A DNA stretch of 7,976 nt from assembly GCA_016302065.1 (NCBI GenBank), contig JAEDOI010000043.1, positions 1 through 7,976 of the forward strand. The letters are read 5' to 3'. Of the stretch, positions 1 to 6,872 are shown piece by piece. A model generated the notes under the pieces. That model saw only the letters and a program-made list of their open reading frames with translations, made no database searches and had not been told where the DNA came from. This DNA is from Bacilli bacterium (GTDB lineage: Bacteria; Bacillota_I; Bacilli_A; RFN20; CAG-826). Both the position numbers and the translations under genes were made by a program. How positions within the stretch are numbered: position 1 is the stretch's first letter; every line of letters starts with the position of its first letter.

Positions 1-1
1 C

Positions 2-76
2 GTAAGAAATATAAGTTTTATATCTAAATTAATGGAAAAATTAGTTAAATATTATAAAGTAGAACAAAGTAAATGA
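2..76 (+). CDS. C-terminal end of an unidentified protein (5' truncated by window edge)
   Basis: Only this forward frame is open at the left edge; the other two forward frames stop within the first 27 bases. It gives 24 residues, including the stretch SKLMEKLVKYYKVEQSK, and ends in TGA. The tail is basic and would suit the cytoplasmic end of a membrane protein. In Bacilli the gene before gdpP is often a DUF2232 (YybS-like) membrane protein, but nothing here identifies it. The terminator-like hairpin just downstream supports a gene ending here. A chance open frame in AT-rich DNA cannot be excluded at this length. Confidence 0.45.
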   Translation, partial: VRNISFISKLMEKLVKYYKVEQSK

Positions 77-126
77 AAAAACTATATGATTTCCCATCTA
101 TTTTAAAAATAGATAGTTATTTTTTT
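76..126 (+). terminator. Weak Rho-independent terminator-like hairpin before gdpP
   Basis: ATCTATTT at 96-103 pairs with AAATAGAT at 107-114 around a minimal loop, and the hairpin is followed by an interrupted T-run at 119-126. An alternative outer pairing joins AAAAAACTAT at 76-85 to ATAGTTATTTTTTT at 113-126. The stem is almost all A-T pairs, so termination may be partial. It would separate the upstream gene from the gdpP cluster. Confidence 0.5.
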
Positions 127-165
127 GAATTTTCACATTTATAAGAAAATTAGTTTATTTTATTG

Positions 166-180
166 TATAATAAAATAAGG
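166..180 (+). promoter_or_regulatory. Possible gdpP-cluster promoter -10 box and Shine-Dalgarno
   Basis: A perfect TATAAT lies at 166-171. At 17-18 bp spacing the -35 position (around 142-148) reads only as an A-rich string with no TTGACA match. AAGG at 177-180 sits 7 bases before the ATG at 188 and is the probable ribosome binding site. If this -10 box is used, transcription would begin at about 178, inside the Shine-Dalgarno, giving a leader of only about 10 bases. That makes the promoter call tentative; the box may be a chance match in AT-rich DNA. Confidence 0.35.
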
Positions 181-187
181 TAAAAAT

Positions 188-2209
188 ATGAATAAGAAAT
201 TAACAAGATTAAAAATAACTGCTTTGATTGTTACATTAGTTCAAGTCATCTTAATTGGTATATTTTTAACTCTCTATATTTTAGATGTATGGGAGATGAG
301 TAAAGTAATAAAGATAGAATATATTATTTATGCTTGCTTTGGACTTGCTGTTATTGATGGAATTATCATTTGGAGCATGATTTATAGTTTTCATAAGATA
401 GCAAAATTAAATGATAATACCACAAAAGATATTATTGGAAACGATATAAATGAAGCATATTTATTTGGCAAAGTAGGTGTTTTTCTTTGTGATGAAAATG
501 GAATTATATTATGGGTCAGTGATTTATTTCTTGAAAGACAGATGAATTATATTAATCAAAACATTTATGAATGTTTTCCAAAATTAAAAGATTTTGATAG
601 CAATTTAAATATTAATTCATTGAACATTAGATCAAATGGATACGATTATTCAGTAAAATATTTAAAATCTTCTAACTTATATATATTTAAAGATGTTTCT
701 GATTATGAGAATTTATCTAGATACTCAAGAGCTCACGCAATTGTTTTAGGAACTATCTTAATTGATAACTATGCAGATATTACATTAAATGATGATGATA
801 ATAATGATTTAATTTTAAAAGTTAGAACTGAAATAATGGACTATTTTAGACAATTTGATGTTACCTTACGACATACAAAAAATGATACCTATTTTGCTGT
901 TTGTACTTTTGAGTCACTAGAAAAAATGGAAAAAGATAAATTTTCAATTTTAGATACAGTAAAACAATGTGGAACTGGAGAATCAATTATTCCAACATTA
1001 TCTATGTGTTTTGCTTATGAATTTCCAAACATTAATAAATTAAATGAAAATGTTAATAATGGATTACAAGTTGCTCTTGCTCGTGGAGGTGATCAAGCGG
1101 TTGTTTCTAAATTTGGAAGTGACTTAAGATTTTATGGTGGAAGAACTGAAGCAAGTGAAAATAAAAATAAAGTTAGAGTTAGAGTTTTAACAGATACTTT
1201 AAAAACATTGATTACAAGAGCTAGTAAAGTAATATTAATGGGCCATACTGACATGGATATGGATGCATTAGGCGCTTGTCTTGGTATGAGAGCAATATGT
1301 AATACTTTAGATAAAGAAGCTTATATTGTTTTTGATTCTAAAAATACTGAAAGAAAAACAAGAAGCGCTTTAACTTCTCTTTATGCTAGATCTCAACTCG
1401 AACACATGGTTGTTAATCCAAAAGGCGCTGAAGATTTAATTGATCCTTCAACTTTAATTATTGTTCTTGATGTTAGTAAACCAAGTAGAACAATGTGTCC
1501 TCGTCTATTAGAATTAACTGATAAAGTAGTAGTTGTTGATCATCATAGAAGGGGTGAAGAATTTATTTATAATCCTGTATTTTCTTATATTGAACCAAGT
1601 GCTTCATCAACTTGTGAAATTATAGGTGAATTTATTAAATATGGTTCATATCAAAATGAAGTAAAATTGTCTCCAATTGATGCAACAATTATGTTATCTG
1701 GTATTTTTCTTGATACAACATTCTTTAAGAATAAGTCAGTTGGTTTAAGAGCATTTGAAGGTAGTATGATTTTAAAAGAATATGGGGCAGATAACTCGCT
1801 TGCTTATGATTTATTAAAAGATGAATATGAAGAATATTTAATGGTATCAAAGATTGTTACAAATAGAAAAAACCCTGCATATGGAATTGTCTTTTGTATG
1901 GCAAGTGAAAGTGATATTATCGATACTTCAATTCTTGCTAAAGCTGCCAATCAATGCATGGAATTAAAAGGTACAAATGCCGTATTTGCAATAGGTAAAA
2001 CTAGTGATAAAGAGGTTAGAGTTAGTGCAAGAAGTGATGGTAGTGTTAATGTTCAAATTCTTTGTGAAAAATTTGGAGGTGGTGGTCACTTTGCAGGTGG
2101 TGGAGCAATTTTTAAAAATGCAACAATAAAAGAAGTTGAATCTCAACTAACTGAAGCACTTAACGAAAACTTAAGTGATATTAGAATAACAAATGGGGAA
2201 GGAGAATAA
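188..2209 (+). CDS. gdpP: Cyclic-di-AMP phosphodiesterase GdpP (PAS / degenerate GGDEF / DHH-DHHA1)
   Basis: Membrane-bound enzyme that hydrolyses the second messenger c-di-AMP to pApA, lowering the signal that controls potassium/osmolyte balance and wall stress. The 673 residues are close to the family's usual length of about 655-660. Two membrane helices lie at about 10-32 and 44-66, a PAS-like domain at about 88-170, and a degenerate GGDEF domain at about 180-320 that keeps the family motif ARGGDQAVV (298-306). The catalytic DHH domain shows GHTDMDMD (H353, D357, D359), D428, the DHH triad 451-453 and D509, all expected metal ligands. The DHHA1 motif GGGGH is at 630-634. AAGG at 177-180 supports the ATG. 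It is followed 2 bases later by rplI, the usual order in Bacilli. Function is assigned from family knowledge plus intact active-site residues. Confidence 0.96.
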   Translation: MNKKLTRLKITALIVTLVQVILIGIFLTLYILDVWEMSKVIKIEYIIYACFGLAVIDGIIIWSMIYSFHKIAKLNDNTTKDIIGNDINEAYLFGKVGVFLCDENGIILWVSDLFLERQMNYINQNIYECFPKLKDFDSNLNINSLNIRSNGYDYSVKYLKSSNLYIFKDVSDYENLSRYSRAHAIVLGTILIDNYADITLNDDDNNDLILKVRTEIMDYFRQFDVTLRHTKNDTYFAVCTFESLEKMEKDKFSILDTVKQCGTGESIIPTLSMCFAYEFPNINKLNENVNNGLQVALARGGDQAVVSKFGSDLRFYGGRTEASENKNKVRVRVLTDTLKTLITRASKVILMGHTDMDMDALGACLGMRAICNTLDKEAYIVFDSKNTERKTRSALTSLYARSQLEHMVVNPKGAEDLIDPSTLIIVLDVSKPSRTMCPRLLELTDKVVVVDHHRRGEEFIYNPVFSYIEPSASSTCEIIGEFIKYGSYQNEVKLSPIDATIMLSGIFLDTTFFKNKSVGLRAFEGSMILKEYGADNSLAYDLLKDEYEEYLMVSKIVTNRKNPAYGIVFCMASESDIIDTSILAKAANQCMELKGTNAVFAIGKTSDKEVRVSARSDGSVNVQILCEKFGGGGHFAGGGAIFKNATIKEVESQLTEALNENLSDIRITNGEGE

Positions 2210-2211
2210 TT

Positions 2212-2658
2212 ATGGAAGTAATTTTACTTGCTGATGTAAAAGGAATTGGAAAAAAAGGTGAAACAAAAAAAGTTAGTGATGGTTATGCATCAAATTATTT
2301 AATTCCTAGAAAACTTGCTGTTAGAAAAACTGAAGGTAGCATGCAAGTTTTAAATAAACAAAATGAAGATGAAAGAATTAAACAAGAAAAATTGAAAGCT
2401 ATTGCTTTAGAAACTAAAGAAAAATTAGAGTCAATAACTCTTGAATTTAAAGCTAAACCTCAAGCTGATGGAAGTTTGTCTAAAAACGTTTCATTTAAAG
2501 AAGTTGAAAATAAATTAAAAACTGAATTTAATATTGTCATTGATAAAAGAAAAATTATTGATAAGTTTTTGATTAATGCATTTGGTTATACAAAATTAAG
2601 AATTGAATTATATAAGGGAGTTGTTGGCATTATTAATGTCCATGTAAGTGAAGAATAA
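2212..2658 (+). CDS. rplI: 50S ribosomal protein bL9
   Basis: Binds domain V of 23S rRNA near the L1 stalk and reaches out over the ribosome surface; it is known to influence translational fidelity. At 148 residues it matches the usual length (about 149 in Bacillus). The N-terminal RNA-binding domain is highly typical: MEVILLADVKGIGKKGE, then VSDGYASNYLIPRKLA at about 22-37. A long charged helix (about 45-75) connects to the C-terminal domain, where KPQADGSLSKNVS matches the family's K-x-x-x-D-G-x-L-F/S-G/K-S-V pattern. AAGGAG at 2199-2204 lies 7 bases before the ATG. The stop codon shares one base with the dnaB start, so the two are probably translationally coupled. Confidence 0.97.
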   Translation: MEVILLADVKGIGKKGETKKVSDGYASNYLIPRKLAVRKTEGSMQVLNKQNEDERIKQEKLKAIALETKEKLESITLEFKAKPQADGSLSKNVSFKEVENKLKTEFNIVIDKRKIIDKFLINAFGYTKLRIELYKGVVGIINVHVSEE

Positions 2659-4094
2659 TGGAAAAGAGTAGATATCCTGTAGATGAAATTAGCGAAAAAA
2701 CAATTTTAGGTGTTATTTTACTTAAACCTAAAGAAAATTTATCAGTAATTAATGAACTTACTGAGGATGATTTTTATTTTAATAATGGTCAAAATAGATA
2801 CTTATTTATTGCTTTAAAAGCTCTTGCTTTAAATAACTTGCCAATTGACATGACTAGTGTTTATAACTTTTTAAATGAGAAAAAAACATTAAACATTGTT
2901 GGTGGAATTGAATATATAAGTTCCTTGTGTGATTTAGTTACAACATTTAACAATGTTGATTTTTATCTCGATACTTTAAAGAAGACTACAATGTTACGTA
3001 AATTCTTCATGGCTTTTGATAATGCAGAAGATGAATATTTAAATAAGCCAATGGAAGATGTCCCTACATTTGTTCAAAAATATCAAAATATTATTAATGA
3101 TGTTGCTAATTCTAGAAAAGAAACTGATTTTAATTCTCTTCATGATGTAGCTATTGAGTTAGATCAAAGAATTAAATCAAGTGTTGGAGGTGATTCCACA
3201 ATAACAGGTTATTCTACTGGATATAAATATTTCGATAGAAAAATCAATGGTTTAAATAAAGGAAGCATGATTGTTATTGCTGGTCGTCCAGGAATGGGTA
3301 AATCAACCCTTGCTTTAAACATTGCTTATAACGTAGCAAGAAAAATCCAAAAGCCGGTTGCTTATTTTTCACTTGAAGTTGAAGCTGATAAATTGGTTAT
3401 AAAACTTTATGCTTGTGAAGCTGGAGTAAATTCTAGAAACATTGAAACTGGTTATTTAACTACTGATGAAAGAGCAAGATTATCTGAAGCAAAAGATAGA
3501 TTATTAGATGTTCCTCTCCATATTGATGAAAATAGAAGTAATTCTGTTGGAGATATTTTCATTAAATCTAAAAAATTAAAAGAACAATATGGGGATTTAG
3601 GATTAATTGTAATTGACCATATTGGTATCACTGATAAAGAAAAAGATATGAAATTTGGCAGTGAAGTTGCTGAACTTTCATATAAAGCAAGACAAGTTAA
3701 AAAGATTGCTGGTGAATTAGATGTTCCTATTATTTGTGTCACTCAATTAAATAGACAAGTTGAACTTCGTGATAATAAAATTCCTCAAATGGCTGATCTT
3801 AGAGGTAGTGGTGAATTTGAACAATCAGCTGACCAAATCATCCTTTTATATAGAGAAAAATATTATTCTCAAACTGGAAATGGAAGCAATAAAAAAGAGA
3901 ATTCTACTGAAGAAAAGGATAATGATAAAGAACTTAATTTAGCAGAAGGATGGCAAATTGTTGAACTAAATGTTGCAAAAAATAGAGCTGGAGAACCAGG
4001 AAAAACATATCTTTTATTCAACCCAGCATTAAGTAGATTTGACACCCCAAGTTTAGAAACTTTAAAAGTTATAGAAAGTTGCAAAAAATCCTAA
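2658..4094 (+). CDS. dnaB: Replicative DNA helicase DnaB (Bacillus DnaC type), divergent motifs
   Basis: Hexameric ATP-driven helicase that unwinds DNA at the replication fork and works with primase. It has 478 residues. The N-terminal DnaB domain (about 1-110) carries DEISEKTILGVILL and GGIEYISSL. The RecA-like domain begins near 180: Walker A GRPGMGKS at 209-216, FSLE with catalytic E240, Walker B LIVIDH with D320, VTQLNRQ of motif H3, and DLRGSGEFEQSAD at about 380-392. The expected arginine-finger region KNRAG is at 441-445. The Walker B strand is followed by HIGI instead of the usual YLQL, and RGSG replaces RESG; both resemble T7 gp4-type helicases. A polar Asn/Lys/Glu-rich insert follows LYREKYYSQ. 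Its place after rplI is the chromosomal dnaB position in Bacilli. The start overlaps the rplI stop (TAATG) and lacks a strong ribosome site. Confidence 0.93.
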   Translation: MEKSRYPVDEISEKTILGVILLKPKENLSVINELTEDDFYFNNGQNRYLFIALKALALNNLPIDMTSVYNFLNEKKTLNIVGGIEYISSLCDLVTTFNNVDFYLDTLKKTTMLRKFFMAFDNAEDEYLNKPMEDVPTFVQKYQNIINDVANSRKETDFNSLHDVAIELDQRIKSSVGGDSTITGYSTGYKYFDRKINGLNKGSMIVIAGRPGMGKSTLALNIAYNVARKIQKPVAYFSLEVEADKLVIKLYACEAGVNSRNIETGYLTTDERARLSEAKDRLLDVPLHIDENRSNSVGDIFIKSKKLKEQYGDLGLIVIDHIGITDKEKDMKFGSEVAELSYKARQVKKIAGELDVPIICVTQLNRQVELRDNKIPQMADLRGSGEFEQSADQIILLYREKYYSQTGNGSNKKENSTEEKDNDKELNLAEGWQIVELNVAKNRAGEPGKTYLLFNPALSRFDTPSLETLKVIESCKKS

Positions 4095-4095
4095 T

Positions 4096-4845
4096 ATGCA
4101 TTTTTTAAATATAGGAAGTGGATCTAAAGGGAATTCCACAATTATTTATAATGAAGAAACTACAATTTTAGTAGATGTTGGAGTATCAAGAAGAAGAATT
4201 GTAACAGCGTTAAAAACAATAAATAAAAAATTAAGTGATGTTCAATATGTTTTAATAACACATGCTCATTCTGATCATATTTCTAATATTGATATATTTC
4301 CATCAAATATTGTTTATTCTGTAGAAAATGAGTTGAGAAATCACATGGATTTTAATATTCTCGAGCATTTTAAAGAATATAGATTAAATACAATAAGTGT
4401 AATTGTTTTATTAACAAGTCATGATGTTAAAGGTTCATGTGGATTTTTATTTAAAGATAATAAAAATGAATTAGTGTACATAACTGATACAGGATTTATT
4501 CCATTAAAAACATTAAATATAATACAAAATAAAGATATTTATATCATTGAAAGTAATCATGATATAAATATGCTTCTTGAATCTAGAAGAACTAATCGAC
4601 TAAAAGAGCGTATTTTATCAAGTGTTGGTCATTTGTCTAATGATTTATGTGCTCAATATTTAGCAGAAGTAATAGGAGATAAAACAAAAGCAATATTTTT
4701 AGCTCATTTAAGTGAAGAATGTAACCTTGATGGAATAGCTATTGATACTGTTTATTCAATAGTAACAAGCAAAAATAAAAGGGCAAAACATATAGTTTTT
4801 GATGCACTTAAACAAAAAGAGGCCACCATTTATGATCAAGATTAA
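4096..4845 (+). CDS. walJ: WalJ/YycJ-like metallo-beta-lactamase-fold exonuclease
   Basis: Cytoplasmic MBL-fold hydrolase of the YycJ/WalJ family. Characterised members are DNA exonucleases linked to mismatch repair and to coordination of division with replication. The 249 residues start with the family opening IGSGSKGNSTII. The zinc motif HAHSDH is at 56-61. Further likely ligands or signature positions are H109 (SHD), D131 (TDTG), SNHD at 153-156, GHLSN at 178-182 and HLSEECN at 204-210, which closely follows the family's HLSxENN. It starts 1 base after dnaB and its end overlaps rlmH by 14 bases. In Bacilli this gene normally ends the walRKHI operon, but no walR, walK, walH or walI is present here. 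The exact substrate in this organism is unproven. Confidence 0.88.
   Translation: MHFLNIGSGSKGNSTIIYNEETTILVDVGVSRRRIVTALKTINKKLSDVQYVLITHAHSDHISNIDIFPSNIVYSVENELRNHMDFNILEHFKEYRLNTISVIVLLTSHDVKGSCGFLFKDNKNELVYITDTGFIPLKTLNIIQNKDIYIIESNHDINMLLESRRTNRLKERILSSVGHLSNDLCAQYLAEVIGDKTKAIFLAHLSEECNLDGIAIDTVYSIVTSKNKRAKHIVFDALKQKEATIYDQD
4818..4822 (+). promoter_or_regulatory. Shine-Dalgarno deciding the rlmH start
   Basis: AGAGG here lies 9 bases before the ATG at 4832, inside the end of walJ. It supports that start over the in-frame ATGs at 4799 and 4802, which would add 10-11 residues with no counterpart in the RlmH family. Confidence 0.6.
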
Positions 4846-5302
4846 TATTATATGTGTAGGTAAAATTAAAGAAAGATATTTACTTGATGCAATTAATGAG
4901 TACTTAAAAAGATTATCTAAATACGCTAAAGTAAATATTATCGAATTAGAAGATGAAAAAGTTCAAAATCATACAGCCATTGATATTCAAAATATTGAAT
5001 CTAGAAAAATTTTAACAAAAATTAAAGATGATGATTATCTTATTATTTTAGATTTAAAAGGAGATGAATATGATAGTGTTAAATTAGCATCGTATTTTCA
5101 ATCATTAGAGGATAAAGGAATAGGTAATATCTTTATTGCAATTGGAGGATCACTTGGATTTAATGATGAAATTAGAAAAAGAGCTGATAAATCAATATGT
5201 TTTTCAAAATTAACATTTCCTCATCAATTAATTAGAGTTTTCTTACTTGAACAACTATATAGATGTTATAAAATTAATAGAAATGAAAATTATCATCACT
5301 AG
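4832..5302 (+). CDS. rlmH: 23S rRNA (pseudouridine-1915-N3) methyltransferase RlmH
   Basis: SPOUT-family enzyme that uses S-adenosylmethionine to methylate pseudouridine 1915 in helix 69 of 23S rRNA, acting on assembled 70S ribosomes as a dimer. The chosen start gives 156 residues, matching the family's usual 155-160, and a typical opening MIKINIICVGKIKE. The knotted SAM-binding region shows IAIGGSLGF at 102-110, followed by SKLTFPHQLIR at 125-135. The end, EQLYRCYKINRNENYHH, has the conserved Tyr-His near the C-terminus. The gene overlaps walJ by 14 bases and its TAG stop overlaps the ribosome site of the next gene. The walJ-then-rlmH order echoes the Bacilli chromosome, where htrA usually lies between them. 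Confidence 0.96.
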   Translation: MIKINIICVGKIKERYLLDAINEYLKRLSKYAKVNIIELEDEKVQNHTAIDIQNIESRKILTKIKDDDYLIILDLKGDEYDSVKLASYFQSLEDKGIGNIFIAIGGSLGFNDEIRKRADKSICFSKLTFPHQLIRVFLLEQLYRCYKINRNENYHH

Positions 5303-5310
5303 GAGAACAT

Positions 5311-5649
5311 ATGGAATACATTGAATTTAGCAATTTAAAACAATATAAAGATAAAGAATATAGTTATGTAAATGCATATATTATTGATGATGCAATATTT
5401 TTTATTGAACCAAATTTTTATACTCAATTAGTTTATTTTAAAGAATATTACAAAGATAAATATAACGACCTAATTAACGCTATATTAGACACAGCAAAAA
5501 CCAATAAACATGTCATATTTACTGGGGATTTTGAATCTCCTGTAGTTCATAAAGAAGATTATATTTATCGAGAAATAGACGATTGCTTGGCCAAAATTAA
5601 ATTAACATTTGATAATAAATCTAATCCAGAAAGTGATTGGAAAGATTAA
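5311..5649 (+). CDS. Hypothetical 112-residue protein, last gene of the cluster
   Basis: I do not recognise this family. The protein is soluble in appearance, rich in Tyr, Asp, Lys and Glu, with no signal peptide or membrane segment. Predicted strands alternate with a central helix: NAYIIDDAIFFIE (about 21-33), a basic/aromatic helix (about 37-66), and NKHVIFTGDF at about 65-74. The C-terminus is acidic and polar (SNPESDWKD). There are no cysteine pairs or obvious catalytic motif. It is a real gene on the evidence of a strong AGGAG site (5301-5305) 5 bases before the ATG, overlap of that site with the rlmH stop, and a strong terminator just after it. Coupling to rlmH hints at a housekeeping role, but function is unknown. 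Confidence 0.8.
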   Translation: MEYIEFSNLKQYKDKEYSYVNAYIIDDAIFFIEPNFYTQLVYFKEYYKDKYNDLINAILDTAKTNKHVIFTGDFESPVVHKEDYIYREIDDCLAKIKLTFDNKSNPESDWKD

Positions 5650-5660
5650 TCTATAATAAA

Positions 5661-5695
5661 AATAGAGAAAACATAATGTTTTCTCTATTATTTTT
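5661..5695. terminator. Bidirectional Rho-independent terminator between convergent genes
   Basis: A perfect 12-bp stem, AATAGAGAAAAC (5661-5672) with GTTTTCTCTATT (5678-5689), encloses the 5-base loop ATAAT. On the plus strand it is followed by A and five Ts (5691-5695). On the minus strand it is followed by a T-rich tract from the A-run at 5655-5662. It can therefore end both the gdpP-to-hypothetical cluster and the convergent membrane-protein gene. Confidence 0.9.
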
Positions 5696-5709
5696 GCTTA
5701 TTTTCTTAT

Positions 5710-6747
5710 TTATTTTTGCTCATATTGAGGTCTTAAATTCTTCATTGATAACCACATACATCTAATACCAAATGTTAAGATGTAAATCATCATTGCAAAG
5801 TTAGAAAGGAAGAATCCAAGAACTAATGATAATAAGGCAGGAGTCATACTTAACCAAGTAGAAATACCAAATCCATGGTACCACTTAATTGTTGATTTAA
5901 GTGGATTATTTTTACCCCTAGTAAGTAAAAAGATTAATAATCCCATTAATAGAGTAATACCAGCATTTAATCCAATAGCTATTCCAAATTGAACCCAAAT
6001 TAATCTATTTCTATTGTTAATATAAAGTTTATCAACAAATGGTGAATAATTTGTTATTACTTTAGAAGGAGTTAATTTTGTTTCTCCTTCGTTTAAGAAA
6101 GAAAGAATAGTTTTAAATGTTTTTCCTTCAAATTGTTTTCCTAAATTCTTGTAATCTCCACTAACACCATTTAATTTTGTCCCAGTATTAACGTTGTATA
6201 ATTGAGATTCAAAATATGAAGGAGTAAAGATTATATAACTAGCTGTACGGAAACTTTCTGTAGTAAGTTCATTATCCTTTCTAATCATCTCTAAAGTTGA
6301 ATTATATAATGGATCATTTTTTGCTAAATTAACATAATAAACATCTAATAATTTTTGTTTCTTAGTTGTATATTCATCAAGTCTTGAATATGTATAAATT
6401 GGAGTGTTTGACTTTTCAGGAAGTAAAGAAGAATCAATTTTAGCTTCTTTATTTTCAAAAGTAATATCAGGAGAAGATTCACTTTTTGCATAATCATATA
6501 AAGCAAGTGCTATTGGATCATTACCAGAAGAAAGATATTGAGAACCTTTAGTTTGACTTGCCGTTACAACTTGTGGAATAACAGAAATTGCCATAGAAAG
6601 AATGAAAATAATGAGAGTAACATACCATTTTTTTCTCATTCCACAATCCATAGCGATTTGATTGTTAAATAATGATTTAATATAATACCAAATTTTTCCC
6701 CAAGGGAATTTTTTCTTATTTTTTACAATTTTTGCTTTTTTTGCCAT
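5710..6747 (-). CDS. Polytopic membrane protein with large extracytoplasmic loop, DUF1189-like
   Basis: The 345-residue protein has a basic N-terminal tail (MAKKAKIVKNKKK), an amphipathic stretch WYYIKSLFNNQIAM and a first membrane helix at about 41-61. A large polar loop follows (about 62-248), then helices at about 249-276, 293-313 and 315-335 and a short tail. The inside-rich Lys/Arg before helix 1 and at 277-288 place the big loop outside the cell. The layout of a short basic start, one helix, a long outer loop and a C-terminal helix cluster resembles DUF1189/YIP1-like permease-related proteins of Bacilli; this is a similarity in architecture, not a firm assignment. The only in-frame start is this ATG, since a TGA lies five codons upstream. 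Its nearest ribosome site (GAAAGGA, complement of 6765-6771) is 17 bases away, which is too far to be ideal. It stops with TAA next to the shared terminator. Confidence 0.85.
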   Translation of the reverse strand: MAKKAKIVKNKKKFPWGKIWYYIKSLFNNQIAMDCGMRKKWYVTLIIFILSMAISVIPQVVTASQTKGSQYLSSGNDPIALALYDYAKSESSPDITFENKEAKIDSSLLPEKSNTPIYTYSRLDEYTTKKQKLLDVYYVNLAKNDPLYNSTLEMIRKDNELTTESFRTASYIIFTPSYFESQLYNVNTGTKLNGVSGDYKNLGKQFEGKTFKTILSFLNEGETKLTPSKVITNYSPFVDKLYINNRNRLIWVQFGIAIGLNAGITLLMGLLIFLLTRGKNNPLKSTIKWYHGFGISTWLSMTPALLSLVLGFFLSNFAMMIYILTFGIRCMWLSMKNLRPQYEQK

Positions 6748-6783
6748 AAATAAAACCGATCATTTCCTTTCGTATGCTTAAAA

Positions 6784-6812
6784 ATTATAAACTAATTTAT
6801 GTTATTATACAA
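6784..6812 (-). promoter_or_regulatory. Probable promoter of the minus-strand membrane-protein gene
   Basis: On the minus strand TTGTAT (complement of 6807-6812) is followed after exactly 17 bp by a perfect TATAAT (complement of 6784-6789), about 37 bases before the ATG at 6747. A second TATAAT (complement of 6804-6809) overlaps the -35 box but lacks a well-spaced partner. The -35 box lies inside the left arm of the inverted repeat at 6806-6829. Confidence 0.55.
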
Positions 6813-6829
6813 ATAAGTATATTTGTATA
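6806..6829. repeat. Perfect 9-bp inverted repeat between divergent promoters (possible operator)
   Basis: TATACAAAT (6806-6814) and ATTTGTATA (6821-6829) are exact reverse complements separated by 6 bases (AAGTAT). A second, interleaved inverted repeat, AAGTATA (6815-6821) with TATACTT (6828-6834), shares the region. The site covers the -35 of the minus-strand gene and ends just before the -35 of ssrA, a typical operator position. AT-richness raises the chance of a coincidental palindrome, and no regulator is identified. Confidence 0.5.
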
Positions 6830-6832
6830 TAC

Positions 6833-6861
6833 TTGAAAAGAAATAAAAAAGTATATAAAAT
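6833..6861 (+). promoter_or_regulatory. ssrA: Probable ssrA promoter
   Basis: TTGAAA (6833-6838) is followed after 17 bp by TAAAAT (6856-6861), each differing from consensus at one or two positions. An overlapping TATAAA at 6854-6859 would have 15-bp spacing. Initiation near 6868 would leave a very short 5' leader before the mature tmRNA end at 6873, to be removed by RNase P. Confidence 0.6.
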
Positions 6862-6872
6862 ATTTGCTACCT

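Noticed and set aside
1170..1187. Short direct repeat GTTAGA GTTAGA GTT in gdpP
   Set aside because: It encodes the Val-Arg-Val-Arg-Val stretch that is part of the conserved linker to the DHH domain, so no separate function is needed.
1964..2146. 60-codon minus-strand open frame inside gdpP
   Set aside because: It is antisense to the DHHA1 domain, low in complexity, and explained by codon use of the real gene.
3452..4084. Minus-strand and alternative-frame open stretches inside dnaB
   Set aside because: They are shadows of the strongly supported dnaB frame, with no ribosome sites or known domains.
4799..4831. Longer RlmH start at 4799
   Set aside because: It would add 11 residues absent from the family, lies deep inside walJ, and the ATG at 4832 has a suitable ribosome site and a typical N-terminus.
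6716..6763. Tiny 15-codon frame on the minus strand overlapping the start of the membrane-protein gene
   Set aside because: Its ATG (complement of 6761-6763) sits directly against the GAAAGGA site, too close for initiation, and the peptide shows no leader-peptide signature.
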